64,000 nucleotides of DNA from positions 62,001-126,000 of the forward strand of contig JBMYOX010000002.1 in the NCBI GenBank assembly GCA_049599735.1, in the 5' to 3' direction. Made by a program: the position numbers and the translations under genes. The notes below the pieces were generated by a model, which worked only from the letters and a program-made list of their open reading frames with translations, was not told the DNA's origin and ran no database searches. Numbering within the stretch: the stretch's first letter is position 1; the number at the start of each line of letters is the position of its first letter. The DNA is from Pontibacterium sp049599735 (GTDB taxonomy: Bacteria; Pseudomonadota; Gammaproteobacteria; Pseudomonadales; Balneatricaceae). Below are positions 9,030 to 18,155 of the stretch, piece by piece.

Positions 9030-9614
9030 ATGGATAAGTATGGACTTATTAATTGTGTCAGCTTATGGCGTTGTTGGGTTCGGCTGACTTTAATGTTATT
9101 GCTCGTCTGTAATGTCAGCGTTGCAGGCGCTCACACAGCACCGATAGATGAAACATTAAAATCTGCGCTGGTTTACAAGCTGGCTAAATTTGTTCAATGG
9201 CCGGAATCGTCCTATATGGATGATAAGGGCTTTTATCTTTGTCTGTTAAATGATGGAGTCGTACCCGATAGTTTTAAAGTTCTGGAATCCCATACACTGC
9301 AAGCGATGCCAATCACTGTCAATGCCTTCAGGCGCTCTGATATGGTGAATAATCACTGTGATGTTGTACTTATCGATAGCGCTAAAGCACCGTTTCTTCA
9401 GGATATTTTAACGACCTTAGGCAGCAAAGGTCCCATGTTGACCGTTAGTGACTATAAGGGCTTCGCAGCGCAGGGAGGCATGGTTGAGCTTGGTTTAGTG
9501 CATGGAAAGGTGAAATTTCATATAAACCGGGAGCGCGCTATTATGGCGAAGTTAAAGATTTCTTCTACGCTGCTCCAGTTAGCAACACTTATCAGGACGA
9601 AGGAAGGACGTTGA
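9030..9614 (+). CDS. YfiR family (DUF4154) periplasmic protein
   Basis: A 194-residue exported protein: long basic N-terminus, hydrophobic segment to about residue 35 and a cleavage-like AGAHT. The mature part has the family pattern LVYKLAKFVQWPES, then CLLNDG, CDVVLID, MLTVSDYKGFAAQGGMVELG and FHINRERA. YfiR proteins usually repress a partner membrane diguanylate cyclase, but no GGDEF gene lies next to this one. Only two Cys fall in the mature region, so the disulfide pattern of Pseudomonas YfiR is at most partly conserved. The role is unknown. Confidence 0.8.
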   Translation: MDKYGLINCVSLWRCWVRLTLMLLLVCNVSVAGAHTAPIDETLKSALVYKLAKFVQWPESSYMDDKGFYLCLLNDGVVPDSFKVLESHTLQAMPITVNAFRRSDMVNNHCDVVLIDSAKAPFLQDILTTLGSKGPMLTVSDYKGFAAQGGMVELGLVHGKVKFHINRERAIMAKLKISSTLLQLATLIRTKEGR

Positions 9615-9875
9615 GGGCTGTAGTCTCAGTTTTCTTCGCCTGGATTTAGCATTTTTTTAATTTCTCGGCTCATAACTAGCGGATGTATAGGTTAAAACAG
9701 GAGCTGTAGTTGGCGCTATTGCAATCTTTTGGGCGCGTTGATTGTTTATAAGGTCAGGATCAGCGAAAATACCCCCACTATCCATAATATTCACAGATTG
9801 TCGCCTAAACCTGTTTTGCGGGATGATATTAGGCGGCTATATCAACCGATCTGTTAAATAGAAGATTTTTTATTG

Positions 9876-11462
9876 ATGTCAAGCTCCCTGGTCCAGCAAG
9901 AAGTTTCCACGAGACGCACCTTTGCGATTATCTCGCACCCGGATGCGGGTAAAACCACCATTACCGAAAAACTGTTATTGTTCGGAAACCTGATCCAGAA
10001 AGCGGGTACGGTTAAAGGCAAAAAAAGCGATCGTCATGCAACCTCTGACTGGATGAGCATGGAGCAGGAACGTGGTATCTCGATTACCTCTTCGGTAATG
10101 CAGTTTCCCTACAATGAACGCGTGGTGAACCTGCTGGATACGCCAGGGCATGAGGATTTTTCTGAAGATACCTACCGTACCTTAACCGCCGTGGACAGTG
10201 CGCTGATGGTGGTGGACGGGGCTAAAGGTGTTGAAGATCGTACCATCAAACTGATGGAGGTCTGTCGATTAAGGGATACCCCGATATTTTCGTTTGTAAA
10301 CAAGATGGACCGGGATATCCGCGATCCGATTGAGTTGCTGGATGAAATTGAGGAAGTCCTGAAAATTGCCGCTGCGCCTATTACCTGGCCGATTGATATG
10401 GGTAAAAGTTTTAAAGGTGTTTATAACCTTTATACCGATACCATCCATGTGTTCCAGCCAGGTAAAGGGCATACCATACCGGATGATATTCAGATTCAGG
10501 GACTGGCTTCAGAGGAAGCTAAGGCGCTGTTGGGTAATTTGTACGAGGATTATCTGGATGAAGTGGAGTTGGTGCGCGGTGCCACCCATGAATTTGATCG
10601 GGACGCTTTTCTGGCAGGCCAGCAGACGCCGGTTTATTTTGGTACAGCCCTGGCAAATTTTGGTGTGCGTGAAATGATGAACGGTTTTGTTGAGTGGGCC
10701 CCGGCCCCGGCATCACGCCAGACCACCAGCCGTGAAGTTGAGGCGACAGAAGAGAAATTTTCTGGTTTTATCTTTAAGATTCAGGCGAACATGGATCCGA
10801 AACATCGTGACCGCATTGCCTTTATGCGCATTTGCTCGGGTAAATATTCCCGGGGTATGAAGATGAAACACAGCCGTCTGAATAAAGATGTAAAAATTGC
10901 GGATGCGGTGACCTTTGTGGCCGGTGATCGTGAGAACGTGGAAGAAGCCTGGTCCGGGGATATTATCGGCCTGCATAACCACGGTACTATTCAGATTGGT
11001 GATACATTTACGGAAGGTGAAGCACTGAAATTTACCGGTATCCCTCACTTCGCACCTGAAATTTTCCGTCGTGTACGGCCCACCGACCCGCTGAAAATGA
11101 AACAGTTGCAGAAAGGTTTGCAACAGTTATCAGAAGAAGGGGCTGTTCAGTTGTTTATGCCGGAAAAAAACAACGATCTGGTGCTGGGTGCGGTCGGTCA
11201 GCTGCAGTTTGATGTGGTTATGTACCGCCTGAAAGATGAATATAAGGTGGATTGTCTCTACGAAGCGGTGAATGTGAATACTGCCCGCTGGGTTGAATGT
11301 GATGATGATAAAATGCTGACGGAATTTAAGCGTAAAGCTTATGACAATATTGGCATTGACGGCGCGGGCCTGCTGACTTACCTGGCACCAACAAGAGTGA
11401 ACCTGAGCCTGACCGAGGAACGCTGGCCGGATGTTCAGTTCCGCTCAACACGTGAACATTGA
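9876..11462 (+). CDS. prfC: Peptide chain release factor 3
   Basis: Translational GTPase that removes RF1/RF2 from the ribosome after peptide release. G-motifs visible: SHPDAGKTTITEKLL (P-loop), RGISITSSVM (switch I), DTPGHEDFSEDTYR (switch II) and NKMDR. The length (528 aa) matches E. coli RF3 (529). A TTG lies one codon upstream at 9873; the ATG at 9876 is taken as the start. A strong intrinsic terminator follows at 11501. Confidence 0.97.
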   Translation: MSSSLVQQEVSTRRTFAIISHPDAGKTTITEKLLLFGNLIQKAGTVKGKKSDRHATSDWMSMEQERGISITSSVMQFPYNERVVNLLDTPGHEDFSEDTYRTLTAVDSALMVVDGAKGVEDRTIKLMEVCRLRDTPIFSFVNKMDRDIRDPIELLDEIEEVLKIAAAPITWPIDMGKSFKGVYNLYTDTIHVFQPGKGHTIPDDIQIQGLASEEAKALLGNLYEDYLDEVELVRGATHEFDRDAFLAGQQTPVYFGTALANFGVREMMNGFVEWAPAPASRQTTSREVEATEEKFSGFIFKIQANMDPKHRDRIAFMRICSGKYSRGMKMKHSRLNKDVKIADAVTFVAGDRENVEEAWSGDIIGLHNHGTIQIGDTFTEGEALKFTGIPHFAPEIFRRVRPTDPLKMKQLQKGLQQLSEEGAVQLFMPEKNNDLVLGAVGQLQFDVVMYRLKDEYKVDCLYEAVNVNTARWVECDDDKMLTEFKRKAYDNIGIDGAGLLTYLAPTRVNLSLTEERWPDVQFRSTREH

Positions 11463-11500
11463 TCAGGTTTAATGCCGTCTCATTAGAAAAGTTGATGTAA

Positions 11501-11538
11501 AAAAGCCCGCTGCGAAGTTATTCACAGCGGGCTTTTTG
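11501..11538 (+). terminator. Intrinsic terminator after prfC
   Basis: Stem AAAAGCCCGCTG (11501-11512) pairs perfectly with CAGCGGGCTTTT (11525-11536) around a 12-base loop and continues into T-rich sequence. It sits between prfC and tatD, so tatD needs its own promoter or readthrough. Confidence 0.9.
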
Positions 11539-11551
11539 TTATGCTTTTCCT

Positions 11552-12319
11552 ATGACCATTCAACTGATGGATACCCACTGCCATCTGGATTTTCCGGTTT
11601 TTGATGAGCGTCGTGAGCAGCTGCTGACGGATGCGGAAGCTTCGGGTGTTACTAAAATGGTTGTTGCCGGTGTGACGGCTGCGACCTGGCCCCGCTTGTT
11701 AAGGTGCTGTGAAGACAAACGGCTTTATCCGGCATTGGGTTTGCACCCCTGTTTTATGCATGAGCACCGGGAAGCACACCTGAAAATGCTTTCAGACCTG
11801 CTTGAGCAGCGGTCAGTGGTGGCTGTGGGTGAAGTAGGGCTGGATTTTTTTATTCCGGGTGCCGATAAGGCCGCCCAGACTCACCTTTTTGAAGCGCAGC
11901 TTAAACTGGCTCAGCAATTTGATTTGCCGGTGCTGCTGCATGTTCGTAAAGCACACGATGAGGTTTTAAAACAACTCAGACGTTATCAGTTAAAGCGTGG
12001 CGGCATAGTGCACGCTTATTCAGGAAGCCTGCAGCAGGCGCAGCAGTATCTGGCTTTAGGATTCAAATTAGGTATTGGCGGCACTTTAACTTATGAGCGG
12101 GCTAAGCGCCTGCGGCGGCTGGTACTGGAATTACCCCTGGCGAGTTTTGTACTGGAAACCGATTCCCCGGATATGCCGTTGTCGGGTTATCAGGGTGAAC
12201 CTAACCAGCCGGGGCGTGTGCGGCAGATTGCAGAAATATTTGCACAATTGAAAGCGATGCCGCTTGCCGGGCTGGCCCGGCAGACCACAAGCACCGCACG
12301 AGCCTTATTGCAACTTTAA
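11552..12319 (+). CDS. TatD family metal-dependent hydrolase
   Basis: A 255-residue amidohydrolase-fold protein of the TatD/YjjV/YcfH DNase family. Metal ligands are visible in order: DTHCHLDF near the N-terminus, VGEVGLDFF, HVRKAHDE, VHAYSGS and LETDSPDMPL. It starts just after the prfC terminator and is convergent with fabY. In several gammaproteobacteria a yjjV-type tatD gene lies beside prfC, which supports the YjjV subgroup; 3'-exonuclease activity is inferred from family. Confidence 0.88.
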   Translation: MTIQLMDTHCHLDFPVFDERREQLLTDAEASGVTKMVVAGVTAATWPRLLRCCEDKRLYPALGLHPCFMHEHREAHLKMLSDLLEQRSVVAVGEVGLDFFIPGADKAAQTHLFEAQLKLAQQFDLPVLLHVRKAHDEVLKQLRRYQLKRGGIVHAYSGSLQQAQQYLALGFKLGIGGTLTYERAKRLRRLVLELPLASFVLETDSPDMPLSGYQGEPNQPGRVRQIAEIFAQLKAMPLAGLARQTTSTARALLQL

Positions 12320-12358
12320 CCCTCTGAGTTGCTGACACTTATGTAAGCCGGTATCCGG

Positions 12359-14269
12359 TTAACAAATGTCTTTGTAGGGGTTATCAACGCTCAGATCAAC
12401 CGGGTTTTCATAACCGGGTAATTGGATAGATTTGTCGCTGATTATCAGATCTTCACCCTCAAGCACATTGTGGTCATAAAGGTAAATTGGTTTGATGGTG
12501 CCTTTAGTGGCCTGGTCATTATAGTCAGCGGCCACCGCTTTCACCTGCTCGCGCTTCTTGTGGTATGCCGTCATTGCGCTGTCACCATAACGGCGGCGTA
12601 ACATCTGTTCGGCAATATGGGGACCAAGGACAGGGGCTGAGGCATTATTACCGCCAAAACCTTTAGAGTTCAGCAATACACTGTCCATACCCAGGTTGCC
12701 CACTTCAAGATGCTGATTGCTGAGTAACAGGTTGGACTGATGTACATCAGCGGCGAACTCCGGTGTGGTTGTGATGCCCGGAATATAGCCATAAGCCCAG
12801 GTGCCCAGTGATGTGGTGAGCTGATCCCCGGCCGCACTGCCCTGAGAGTGTCCCAGGTAAGACTTAATAGCGGCTACAGGCCAGCTGTTAATGCCAAAGG
12901 CTTTAGCGGTTTCATTGATAACATGGGATTCAGTGACACGGTTCTGCGGGGTGCTGGTGCCGTGAGCCTGCACAAAACTGCGTTGTTGCAGAGACTCTTC
13001 ACCCAGCATGGTACGCACCAGTGAAGCGGCTTTGCCCAGTGTAATATAGTTACCAACACCTGGCGCAGAGATAGATTTTTTGTGGCCATCGGCGTTGACG
13101 AAGACATCAGGCACCATGCCAAACACCTGGGCGCCCAGTTCCATGGCCAGGTCATCACTCATCAGCAAGACAAACTGGCTCGACTCTCCCATGGTAAAAC
13201 CACAGTTCTGCCCGAAGGGGCGGCAGGCACGACGGTAATCATCATCACTCAGTGCTGATAACTTATCCAGGGCCAGCAGGTCTTTGTCTTCAGCCAGTGC
13301 ACCCATCACACGGAAGCCTTCGATAATTTCCGGTGTGACGGGTGCATCACTGCCACCGACCAGTACCACTTTACGCCGTCCTGAGCGAATATCGTTTACA
13401 CCACTGCGCAGGTTGTAAAGGAACGTGGCACAGGCACCCAAAGCACCACCGGTGACACCCACACTGCCCAGTACATAGGCATTGATAAAATCTGCGGGCA
13501 TTTGGGCATAACCCAGTGGCATTTGTTTGGACGTTGTGCGTTTGCCCAGTGCCGGGTATTTGGTCAGGCCACCAAAGCCAAAGTCATCCAGCTGGCCAAT
13601 GGAGTTGCTGGCATAAACCCCGATTTGGTCAGGTGAGACGCAGGCGGCAATTTGCTCAAAAGGTATGCCGCTGCTGCGCAGGGCATCTGAGGCCCCGTAA
13701 ATTGTCATCTGTAAATTACGCGGATGATTACGGGACTGATAAAGTTTGCCGGGTTTAAAGCCGGTAGGCAGCATGCCTGCGGCTTTTACCTGTGATTCTT
13801 TAGTATCCGGAAAAATCACATCCAGGCTGTCAGAGACCTGAATATCAAAGACACCCGGTGCGGATTCAGTGACCTGCCAGTTTGCCGGAATTTGCGCTGG
13901 CATCTGGCGTTTGCGCAACTGAAAGTGCAGTGACTCATCGCTGCATTTGAGTTTGGCGGCTTTGTTGAAGATGACATGATTCACATCGAACCAGTCCGGG
14001 TGGATTTTACGAATAAGAGTGTTGTCCAGCACCTGGGGTTCGATAATTGCGAGCAATTCGGACGTTGGCTGAACCTCGCCGCTGGCATTAAGGTAAGCGC
14101 CTTCGTGGTAGCTGGCCAGACCGGTCAAAGTGGCCAGACCAAGCAAGGTTTCTTCACGGGTTGCCTGGTTCAGCTTGCCGATAATCAGGCGACGATAAGC
14201 GTGATGAAACGACGCACGACCTGCTGGGTTGATACCACCAAAACCGATAATAAGGGGTAGCTGAGACAA
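12359..14269 (-). CDS. fabY: Long beta-ketoacyl-ACP synthase, FabY type
   Basis: At 636 residues it is about 50% longer than FabB/FabF and close to P. aeruginosa FabY (about 634 aa), which condenses acetyl-CoA with malonyl-ACP to start fatty acid synthesis. Catalytic Cys is in GGALGACATFLYNLRSG, one His in VQAHGTSTPQNRV and the second in IKSYLGHSQGSAAGDQ. FGGNNASAPVL near the C-terminus is the usual ketosynthase closing motif. Initiation is apparently at a TTG (complement of 14267-14269), with AGGAG 6 bases upstream. It is the only initiating ketosynthase seen here; fabH would need a genome search. Confidence 0.85.
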   Translation of the reverse strand: MSQLPLIIGFGGINPAGRASFHHAYRRLIIGKLNQATREETLLGLATLTGLASYHEGAYLNASGEVQPTSELLAIIEPQVLDNTLIRKIHPDWFDVNHVIFNKAAKLKCSDESLHFQLRKRQMPAQIPANWQVTESAPGVFDIQVSDSLDVIFPDTKESQVKAAGMLPTGFKPGKLYQSRNHPRNLQMTIYGASDALRSSGIPFEQIAACVSPDQIGVYASNSIGQLDDFGFGGLTKYPALGKRTTSKQMPLGYAQMPADFINAYVLGSVGVTGGALGACATFLYNLRSGVNDIRSGRRKVVLVGGSDAPVTPEIIEGFRVMGALAEDKDLLALDKLSALSDDDYRRACRPFGQNCGFTMGESSQFVLLMSDDLAMELGAQVFGMVPDVFVNADGHKKSISAPGVGNYITLGKAASLVRTMLGEESLQQRSFVQAHGTSTPQNRVTESHVINETAKAFGINSWPVAAIKSYLGHSQGSAAGDQLTTSLGTWAYGYIPGITTTPEFAADVHQSNLLLSNQHLEVGNLGMDSVLLNSKGFGGNNASAPVLGPHIAEQMLRRRYGDSAMTAYHKKREQVKAVAADYNDQATKGTIKPIYLYDHNVLEGEDLIISDKSIQLPGYENPVDLSVDNPYKDIC

Positions 14270-14592
14270 AGGAAACTCCTAACACTGGGTGTACTGAATA
14301 AGTGTAACTACAACGAAAAAACGGGCACGCCGGTGGCCTGGCGGCCTGATCAGTCCGGGTGTTTAACCGGTTGTTTAGTGATTGCGACTAAACCCGAACC
14401 TTTGTTACAGATCAGACATTTTATCGGTTGTTCCGGAGAGTGACTAGCGGTAATAACAGGTTTTTCGTGTTCCTGAAAAGGCATAAACAAAATTTTTCTG
14501 CAATGGCACATTTAAGCCTGTATTCAGTTAGCAGTCGTAAACTGACTGGCTTAAACTGGCATCAGGCAGTTGCCGAATGATGAGGAGTTCAG
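14270..14592. other. Divergent intergenic region, fabY/OmpA lipoprotein
   Basis: These 323 bases contain the fabY Shine-Dalgarno (minus strand, near 14276-14280) and GAGGAG at 14581-14586 for the lipoprotein gene. Two unrelated promoters must lie here, but I could not assign boxes with confidence. No ORF, tRNA or repeat of note was seen. Confidence 0.35.
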
Positions 14593-15252
14593 ATGAGAAA
14601 GTTAGTGTATATATGCGTGGCCGCAGCAGTGCTGTCCGGATGTCAGACCATTGATCCTTATACCAGGGATCAGAAAACAAGCAGTGCCGCGACCGGGGCA
14701 GGTATCGGTGCAGTGGCGGGTGCTGTATTGGGTGCCGTGGTTTCCAGTCGGGATGACCGGACTCAGGGGCTGTTGACCGGTGCGCTGGTGGGTGGTGCTG
14801 TCGGTGGTGGTATAGGTTATTACATGGACCAGCAGGAAGCGTTGCTTCGGCAGGAGCTTGAAGGTACAGGCGTCAGCGTACAACGCCAGGGAGATGATAT
14901 CCGCCTGATTATGCCGGGCAACGTGACTTTTGCGCTGGATTCTGACCGGGTTGACGGGGCTTTTTATCCGGTGCTGGACTCGGTTGTGAAAGTGCTGACC
15001 AAATTTGATAAAACCATTATGACGGTGGATGGTTTTACCGATAGCACGGGTAGTTTTGAATATAACCAGCAGTTATCAGAGCGGCGGGCTGCTGCGGTTG
15101 CCAATTATCTGCAGGGTGCGGGTGTTGCACATTTACGCCTGAGTGCAAAAGGTTATGGGGAGCGTTATCCGGTTGCGGATAATGGTACGGCTTCGGGGCG
15201 TGCGTTGAATCGTCGGGTGGAAATAAATATCCGGGGCCAGGTGGCCGGATAA
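14593..15252 (+). CDS. OmpA-family outer-membrane lipoprotein with glycine zipper (YiaD-like)
   Basis: 219 residues: lipoprotein signal with lipobox LSGC (Cys at about 17), then a Gly/Ala-rich glycine-zipper segment (about 35-80, AGIGAVAGAVLGAVV and GGAVGGGIGYYMD), then a C-terminal OmpA peptidoglycan-binding domain with VDGFTDSTGS, NQQLSERRAAAVANYL and NRRVEI. This is the YiaD architecture: anchored in the outer membrane, gripping peptidoglycan. It is convergent with flgT; a hairpin overlaps the flgT stop codon. Confidence 0.85.
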   Translation: MRKLVYICVAAAVLSGCQTIDPYTRDQKTSSAATGAGIGAVAGAVLGAVVSSRDDRTQGLLTGALVGGAVGGGIGYYMDQQEALLRQELEGTGVSVQRQGDDIRLIMPGNVTFALDSDRVDGAFYPVLDSVVKVLTKFDKTIMTVDGFTDSTGSFEYNQQLSERRAAAVANYLQGAGVAHLRLSAKGYGERYPVADNGTASGRALNRRVEINIRGQVAG

Positions 15253-15266
15253 ATCACAGTACAATC

Positions 15267-15292
15267 GTCACCTCATCTTAATGTGAGGTGAC
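15267..15292. terminator. Hairpin between convergent lipoprotein gene and flgT
   Basis: Perfect 9-bp inverted repeat GTCACCTCA / TGAGGTGAC with an 8-base loop, lying across the flgT stop codon. Neither strand has a clear U-tract, so strong intrinsic termination is uncertain. It could be a weak bidirectional terminator or a 3'-end stabilising structure. Confidence 0.45.
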
Positions 15293-16492
15293 AATATCGC
15301 CGGGCAGGATGTTCTGTTGCCGGGCAATGTTCACCAGATGACCTTTCACAAAATTGGGCTGAACCTCGTCAACAACCAGCGTGCGCCGGGTATTGCTGAG
15401 CTGGTGGGTGGGCCGCATCTGGCTGTTATAGAAGGTCGAGCGGTGCAAAATATTAAACTTATCACCGGCTTTGATGCCTGAGTTAATATCTGCATTAAAC
15501 CAGATTTGGTTGTTTTCAGTGCGGGTAATGCGGGCTGAAAAGGGGCGGCAGCGAAGATCCTGTTCCAGTTCGGTGCTGAGTTGATCAATCAGCTTAATCA
15601 CCGCTTGTCCATATTCCTGATTGGCAAACGCCTGGCTGTTAAAACCGGCTTTCAGATGGCCAGGAAGATTCCATATTCCCTGAGTCTGATAGCGGCGTTC
15701 CATCAGCAGCGCACCGCTGAAACCATCGTGCAGGAAAAGATCCACTTCAAAGTTACGCAAATGTTTGCGACTGCGGTAATCCAGGCGGTTGTAGAGGTCG
15801 ATAAAGTAGTTATTTTCGGCATGGGTGCGCGGATCGATCATCGCCATATCCCGTATCACACCCGAGATAATAAACTGTGTATCCAGATGATTGATATTGG
15901 CGGCAACCGAGGTCAGAGTGCCGTCATCCAGTTGGCGGCTGGCGGCGTTTTGCAGGGAAGCATACAGGTTAAGATGGGTGGCTTTCAGAGGGTGCACTTT
16001 ATCACCTGCCGCAAGGCGGGTGGCCAGCCTGTTTGGCAGTTCCCGGGGGCTGTCTCCCAGAGCCCCTGTATTTGCCTGGGCCGGATGTAAAAGGGGAAAG
16101 GCGGCAACCGCAACAGATTTAAGGTAGTTATTCCGGGTGCCATGACCGCAGCCCCCGTCAATAATCACATCGGCTTTGATGCGTACTCTGAGGAAATTAT
16201 CGGTAATACGCTCGCTTAAAATTTTGATATTTTCCACCTGTCCCAGGGTGGTGATTTTCATATCATCAATTGCCAGTATGCCATCGCGTACCTGCTGAGT
16301 GCTGGAAACGTACACTGCCGCCTGCATGGAAGCTTGTTGTGACGCCGATTTAATGGCGGCTTTACGGGCGGCACCCAGGTCGTTATTGAGGATGAGGGCC
16401 TGCCCTTCTGCTTCAACAGACAGTGCCATAGTCAGGTTGCTGACTAAGAGCAGCAGGCTAAAAACAACAAAGTGCAGGATGCGGTTAAACAT
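15278..16492 (-). CDS. flgT: Flagellar assembly protein T (H-ring)
   Basis: Periplasmic protein of the H-ring surrounding the basal body of polar, often sodium-driven, flagella. 404 residues: signal peptide ending TMA-LS near residue 24, N-terminal domain SVEAEGQALILNNDLGAAR with AAIKSASQQAS, a middle domain with ISGVIRDMAM and LFLHDGFSGALL, and a C-terminal domain with INSGIKAGDKFNILHR. It is divergent from flgO-flgP, the same functional trio as in Vibrio. No strong Shine-Dalgarno precedes the ATG. Confidence 0.88.
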   Translation of the reverse strand: MFNRILHFVVFSLLLLVSNLTMALSVEAEGQALILNNDLGAARKAAIKSASQQASMQAAVYVSSTQQVRDGILAIDDMKITTLGQVENIKILSERITDNFLRVRIKADVIIDGGCGHGTRNNYLKSVAVAAFPLLHPAQANTGALGDSPRELPNRLATRLAAGDKVHPLKATHLNLYASLQNAASRQLDDGTLTSVAANINHLDTQFIISGVIRDMAMIDPRTHAENNYFIDLYNRLDYRSRKHLRNFEVDLFLHDGFSGALLMERRYQTQGIWNLPGHLKAGFNSQAFANQEYGQAVIKLIDQLSTELEQDLRCRPFSARITRTENNQIWFNADINSGIKAGDKFNILHRSTFYNSQMRPTHQLSNTRRTLVVDEVQPNFVKGHLVNIARQQNILPGDIVTSH

Positions 16493-16634
16493 TTTCAGGA
16501 ATCGACCGACAATATAATGAAGAAAGTCGCTTAACAGTAGGCAATTGCTCTGTGCTTGTAAATATGAATGACGTGTCCGAAGGCGACTGAATTATGATAG
16601 ATTGTTCACAATCATTGGAATGGATAAAGCGGCG

Positions 16635-17312
16635 ATGAAGAAGCTTCTGGTACTTATGCTCTTTCTTTCAGGCTGCGCAGCCCCTTGGTCTGAGAGAAGT
16701 GCACCGCTGAGCGCAAAGGAGCTGGCAGCCTTAGTCGCCCCACCCGCTGATGTACAACCTGAACCGAAAAGTGCTGACTTAGTTGGTATTGGGCTGCATG
16801 AACACCGTTATGATCCTGTCAGTGAAGCGGTTGCACTGATGGCTCGCCAACTGAGAGAAGGTCTGCAGGCGAACCGGGTGCACCGTTTGCCTATGGCTAT
16901 CATGCCTTTTGTTGATCTTAAACGGGCGCGGGAACGTTATACGGGGGAGTTGGGTGATCGCCTGGGTGATAGTTTTATTTACCAGTTGCAGCAAAGTGAC
17001 TACAACCTGATCGATTATCGGGCGGTGAGTTTGCTGACAACATTAAAAGATCCTGTTACAAAACAGAATATGTCCGGTCTTCGAAGCCGATACAGGATTT
17101 ATTTTCTGCTAACCGGCACTTATGCCCGCTATCCCGATGGCATTGTTGTGAATGCCCGTGTGCTGGATACCACGACACGGCAGGTGCTGGCGACGGCTCA
17201 GGCACATTTGCCGGATGTGCGTCTGGAGGGCGGTACGCTAGGTTATGACCCTTTGCAGGCACTGCAAAAGGGCATGATTATTGAAAACAGTCGCGGGCCT
17301 GTAGGGTATTGA
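16635..17312 (+). CDS. flgO: FlgO family outer-membrane flagellar lipoprotein
   Basis: About 225 residues from ATG 16635; upstream in-frame ATG 16620 and TTG 16602 are possible, but 16635 gives a clean lipoprotein signal (MKKLLVLM...LSGC). The mature part has the FlgO-domain region VALMARQLREGL, MAIMPFVDLKR, GDSFIYQLQQ, YNLIDYRA and FLLTGTYARYPDGIVVNARVLDT. FlgO is an outer-membrane protein needed for stable polar flagella in Vibrio. The next gene, flgP, starts at the stop codon. Confidence 0.85.
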   Translation: MKKLLVLMLFLSGCAAPWSERSAPLSAKELAALVAPPADVQPEPKSADLVGIGLHEHRYDPVSEAVALMARQLREGLQANRVHRLPMAIMPFVDLKRARERYTGELGDRLGDSFIYQLQQSDYNLIDYRAVSLLTTLKDPVTKQNMSGLRSRYRIYFLLTGTYARYPDGIVVNARVLDTTTRQVLATAQAHLPDVRLEGGTLGYDPLQALQKGMIIENSRGPVGY

Positions 17313-17314
17313 TA

Positions 17315-17788
17315 GTGAAACCTTTTGTAATGATAAAATGCGGCCTTTGGCTGATTCCGCTGATACTGCTGGTCGGTTGTGAGACGGTCTCCCGCTCACT
17401 CGTGGATGCTGCCAGGGCGTTGCCGGAGGCCTCATCTGCTACCGGACAACTGAAGACTGCAGAGCCTGAATGGGTGCGGGCAACGGGTTATGCGCCTGTC
17501 AGTCTTCAGCCGGGAAGTACCCAGGAGCATAAAATGATTCTGGCGATGCGGGCCTCTAAGTTACGGGCTTATCAGGAGCTGACGGCGATTGTGCATGGGC
17601 AATACTTATTTGGCACAACCGCCATCAGGGATATGGTGGTCAGTAATGATCAGTTTAAAACGGCGGTGTCGGGTATTGTGCGGGGCGCGCGGGTGGTGAA
17701 AACTTATCCTGTGCAGGAGGATATCTATGCCACTATTCTTGAGGTTGATATCAATCAGCTGCAACGTGCCTGGGTCACAACACAGTAA
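17315..17788 (+). CDS. flgP: FlgP / LPP20-type outer-membrane flagellar lipoprotein
   Basis: About 157 residues; lipoprotein signal with lipobox LVGC, then a SHS2/LPP20-like domain with EWVRATGYAPV, MRASKLRAYQELTAIVHGQYLFG and GARVVKTYP. FlgP forms an outer-membrane-associated basal disk or ring component. I prefer GTG 17315 because AGGG lies 8 bases upstream; ATG 17330 is the alternative. It follows flgO directly. A hairpin terminator begins about 22 bases after the stop. Confidence 0.85.
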   Translation: MKPFVMIKCGLWLIPLILLVGCETVSRSLVDAARALPEASSATGQLKTAEPEWVRATGYAPVSLQPGSTQEHKMILAMRASKLRAYQELTAIVHGQYLFGTTAIRDMVVSNDQFKTAVSGIVRGARVVKTYPVQEDIYATILEVDINQLQRAWVTTQ

Positions 17789-17809
17789 TAGCTGATCTGA
17801 AGGTTAGTA

Positions 17810-17836
17810 AAAACAGGGCTTATGCGCCCTGCTTTT
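17810..17836 (+). terminator. Intrinsic terminator after flgP, overlapping DUF1244 3' end
   Basis: CAGGGC (17814-17819) pairs with GCCCTG (17826-17831), flanked by A-rich sequence on the left and CTTTT on the right, so it can work in both directions. Its bases also encode the last residues of the convergent DUF1244 gene. Confidence 0.7.
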
Positions 17837-18131
17837 CGTTTTCTTTCTGGATAGCTGCAAATTTTGCCAGCTGTTCGGCTGTGGCTTTCTGCTGGTATTT
17901 ATCTTTCCATTCGTTATAAGGCTCGCCGTAAACCCGCTCACGGGCGGCGTCGTAATCCATTTCCACACCCCGTTCTTCAGCGGCTGAGCGATACCACTTG
18001 GCCAGACAATTTCGGCAGAAACCGGCCAGGTTCATCAGGTCAATATTCTGTGCATCTTTACGGCTGTCCAGATGTTCCACTAAACGTCTGAAGGCGGCGG
18101 CTTCTATTTCTGTACGGGTTTGATCGTCCAT
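17820..18131 (-). CDS. DUF1244 family protein
   Basis: A 103-residue soluble helical protein matching the DUF1244 family: AAFRRLVEHLDSR, then MNLAGFCRNCLAKWYRSAAEE and YGEPYNEWKDKYQ. The CRNC motif suggests metal or redox chemistry, but function is unknown. AGGAAAG precedes the ATG. It lies 24 bases downstream of glnD on the same strand, so it may be the last gene of a map-glnD-DUF1244 unit. Confidence 0.82.
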   Translation of the reverse strand: MDDQTRTEIEAAAFRRLVEHLDSRKDAQNIDLMNLAGFCRNCLAKWYRSAAEERGVEMDYDAARERVYGEPYNEWKDKYQQKATAEQLAKFAAIQKENEKQGA

Positions 18132-18155
18132 CGTCTTTCCTGGTTGGGTTATTTG

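Noticed and set aside
9802..9835. CGCCTAA / TTAGGCG inverted repeat before prfC
   Set aside because: Only 7 bp with a loop of about 20 bases and no T-run; not enough to call a terminator or riboswitch.
16614..16630. GG-N10-GC pattern before flgO as a sigma-54 promoter
   Set aside because: It ends only a few bases from the start codon and lacks the TTGC -12 element.
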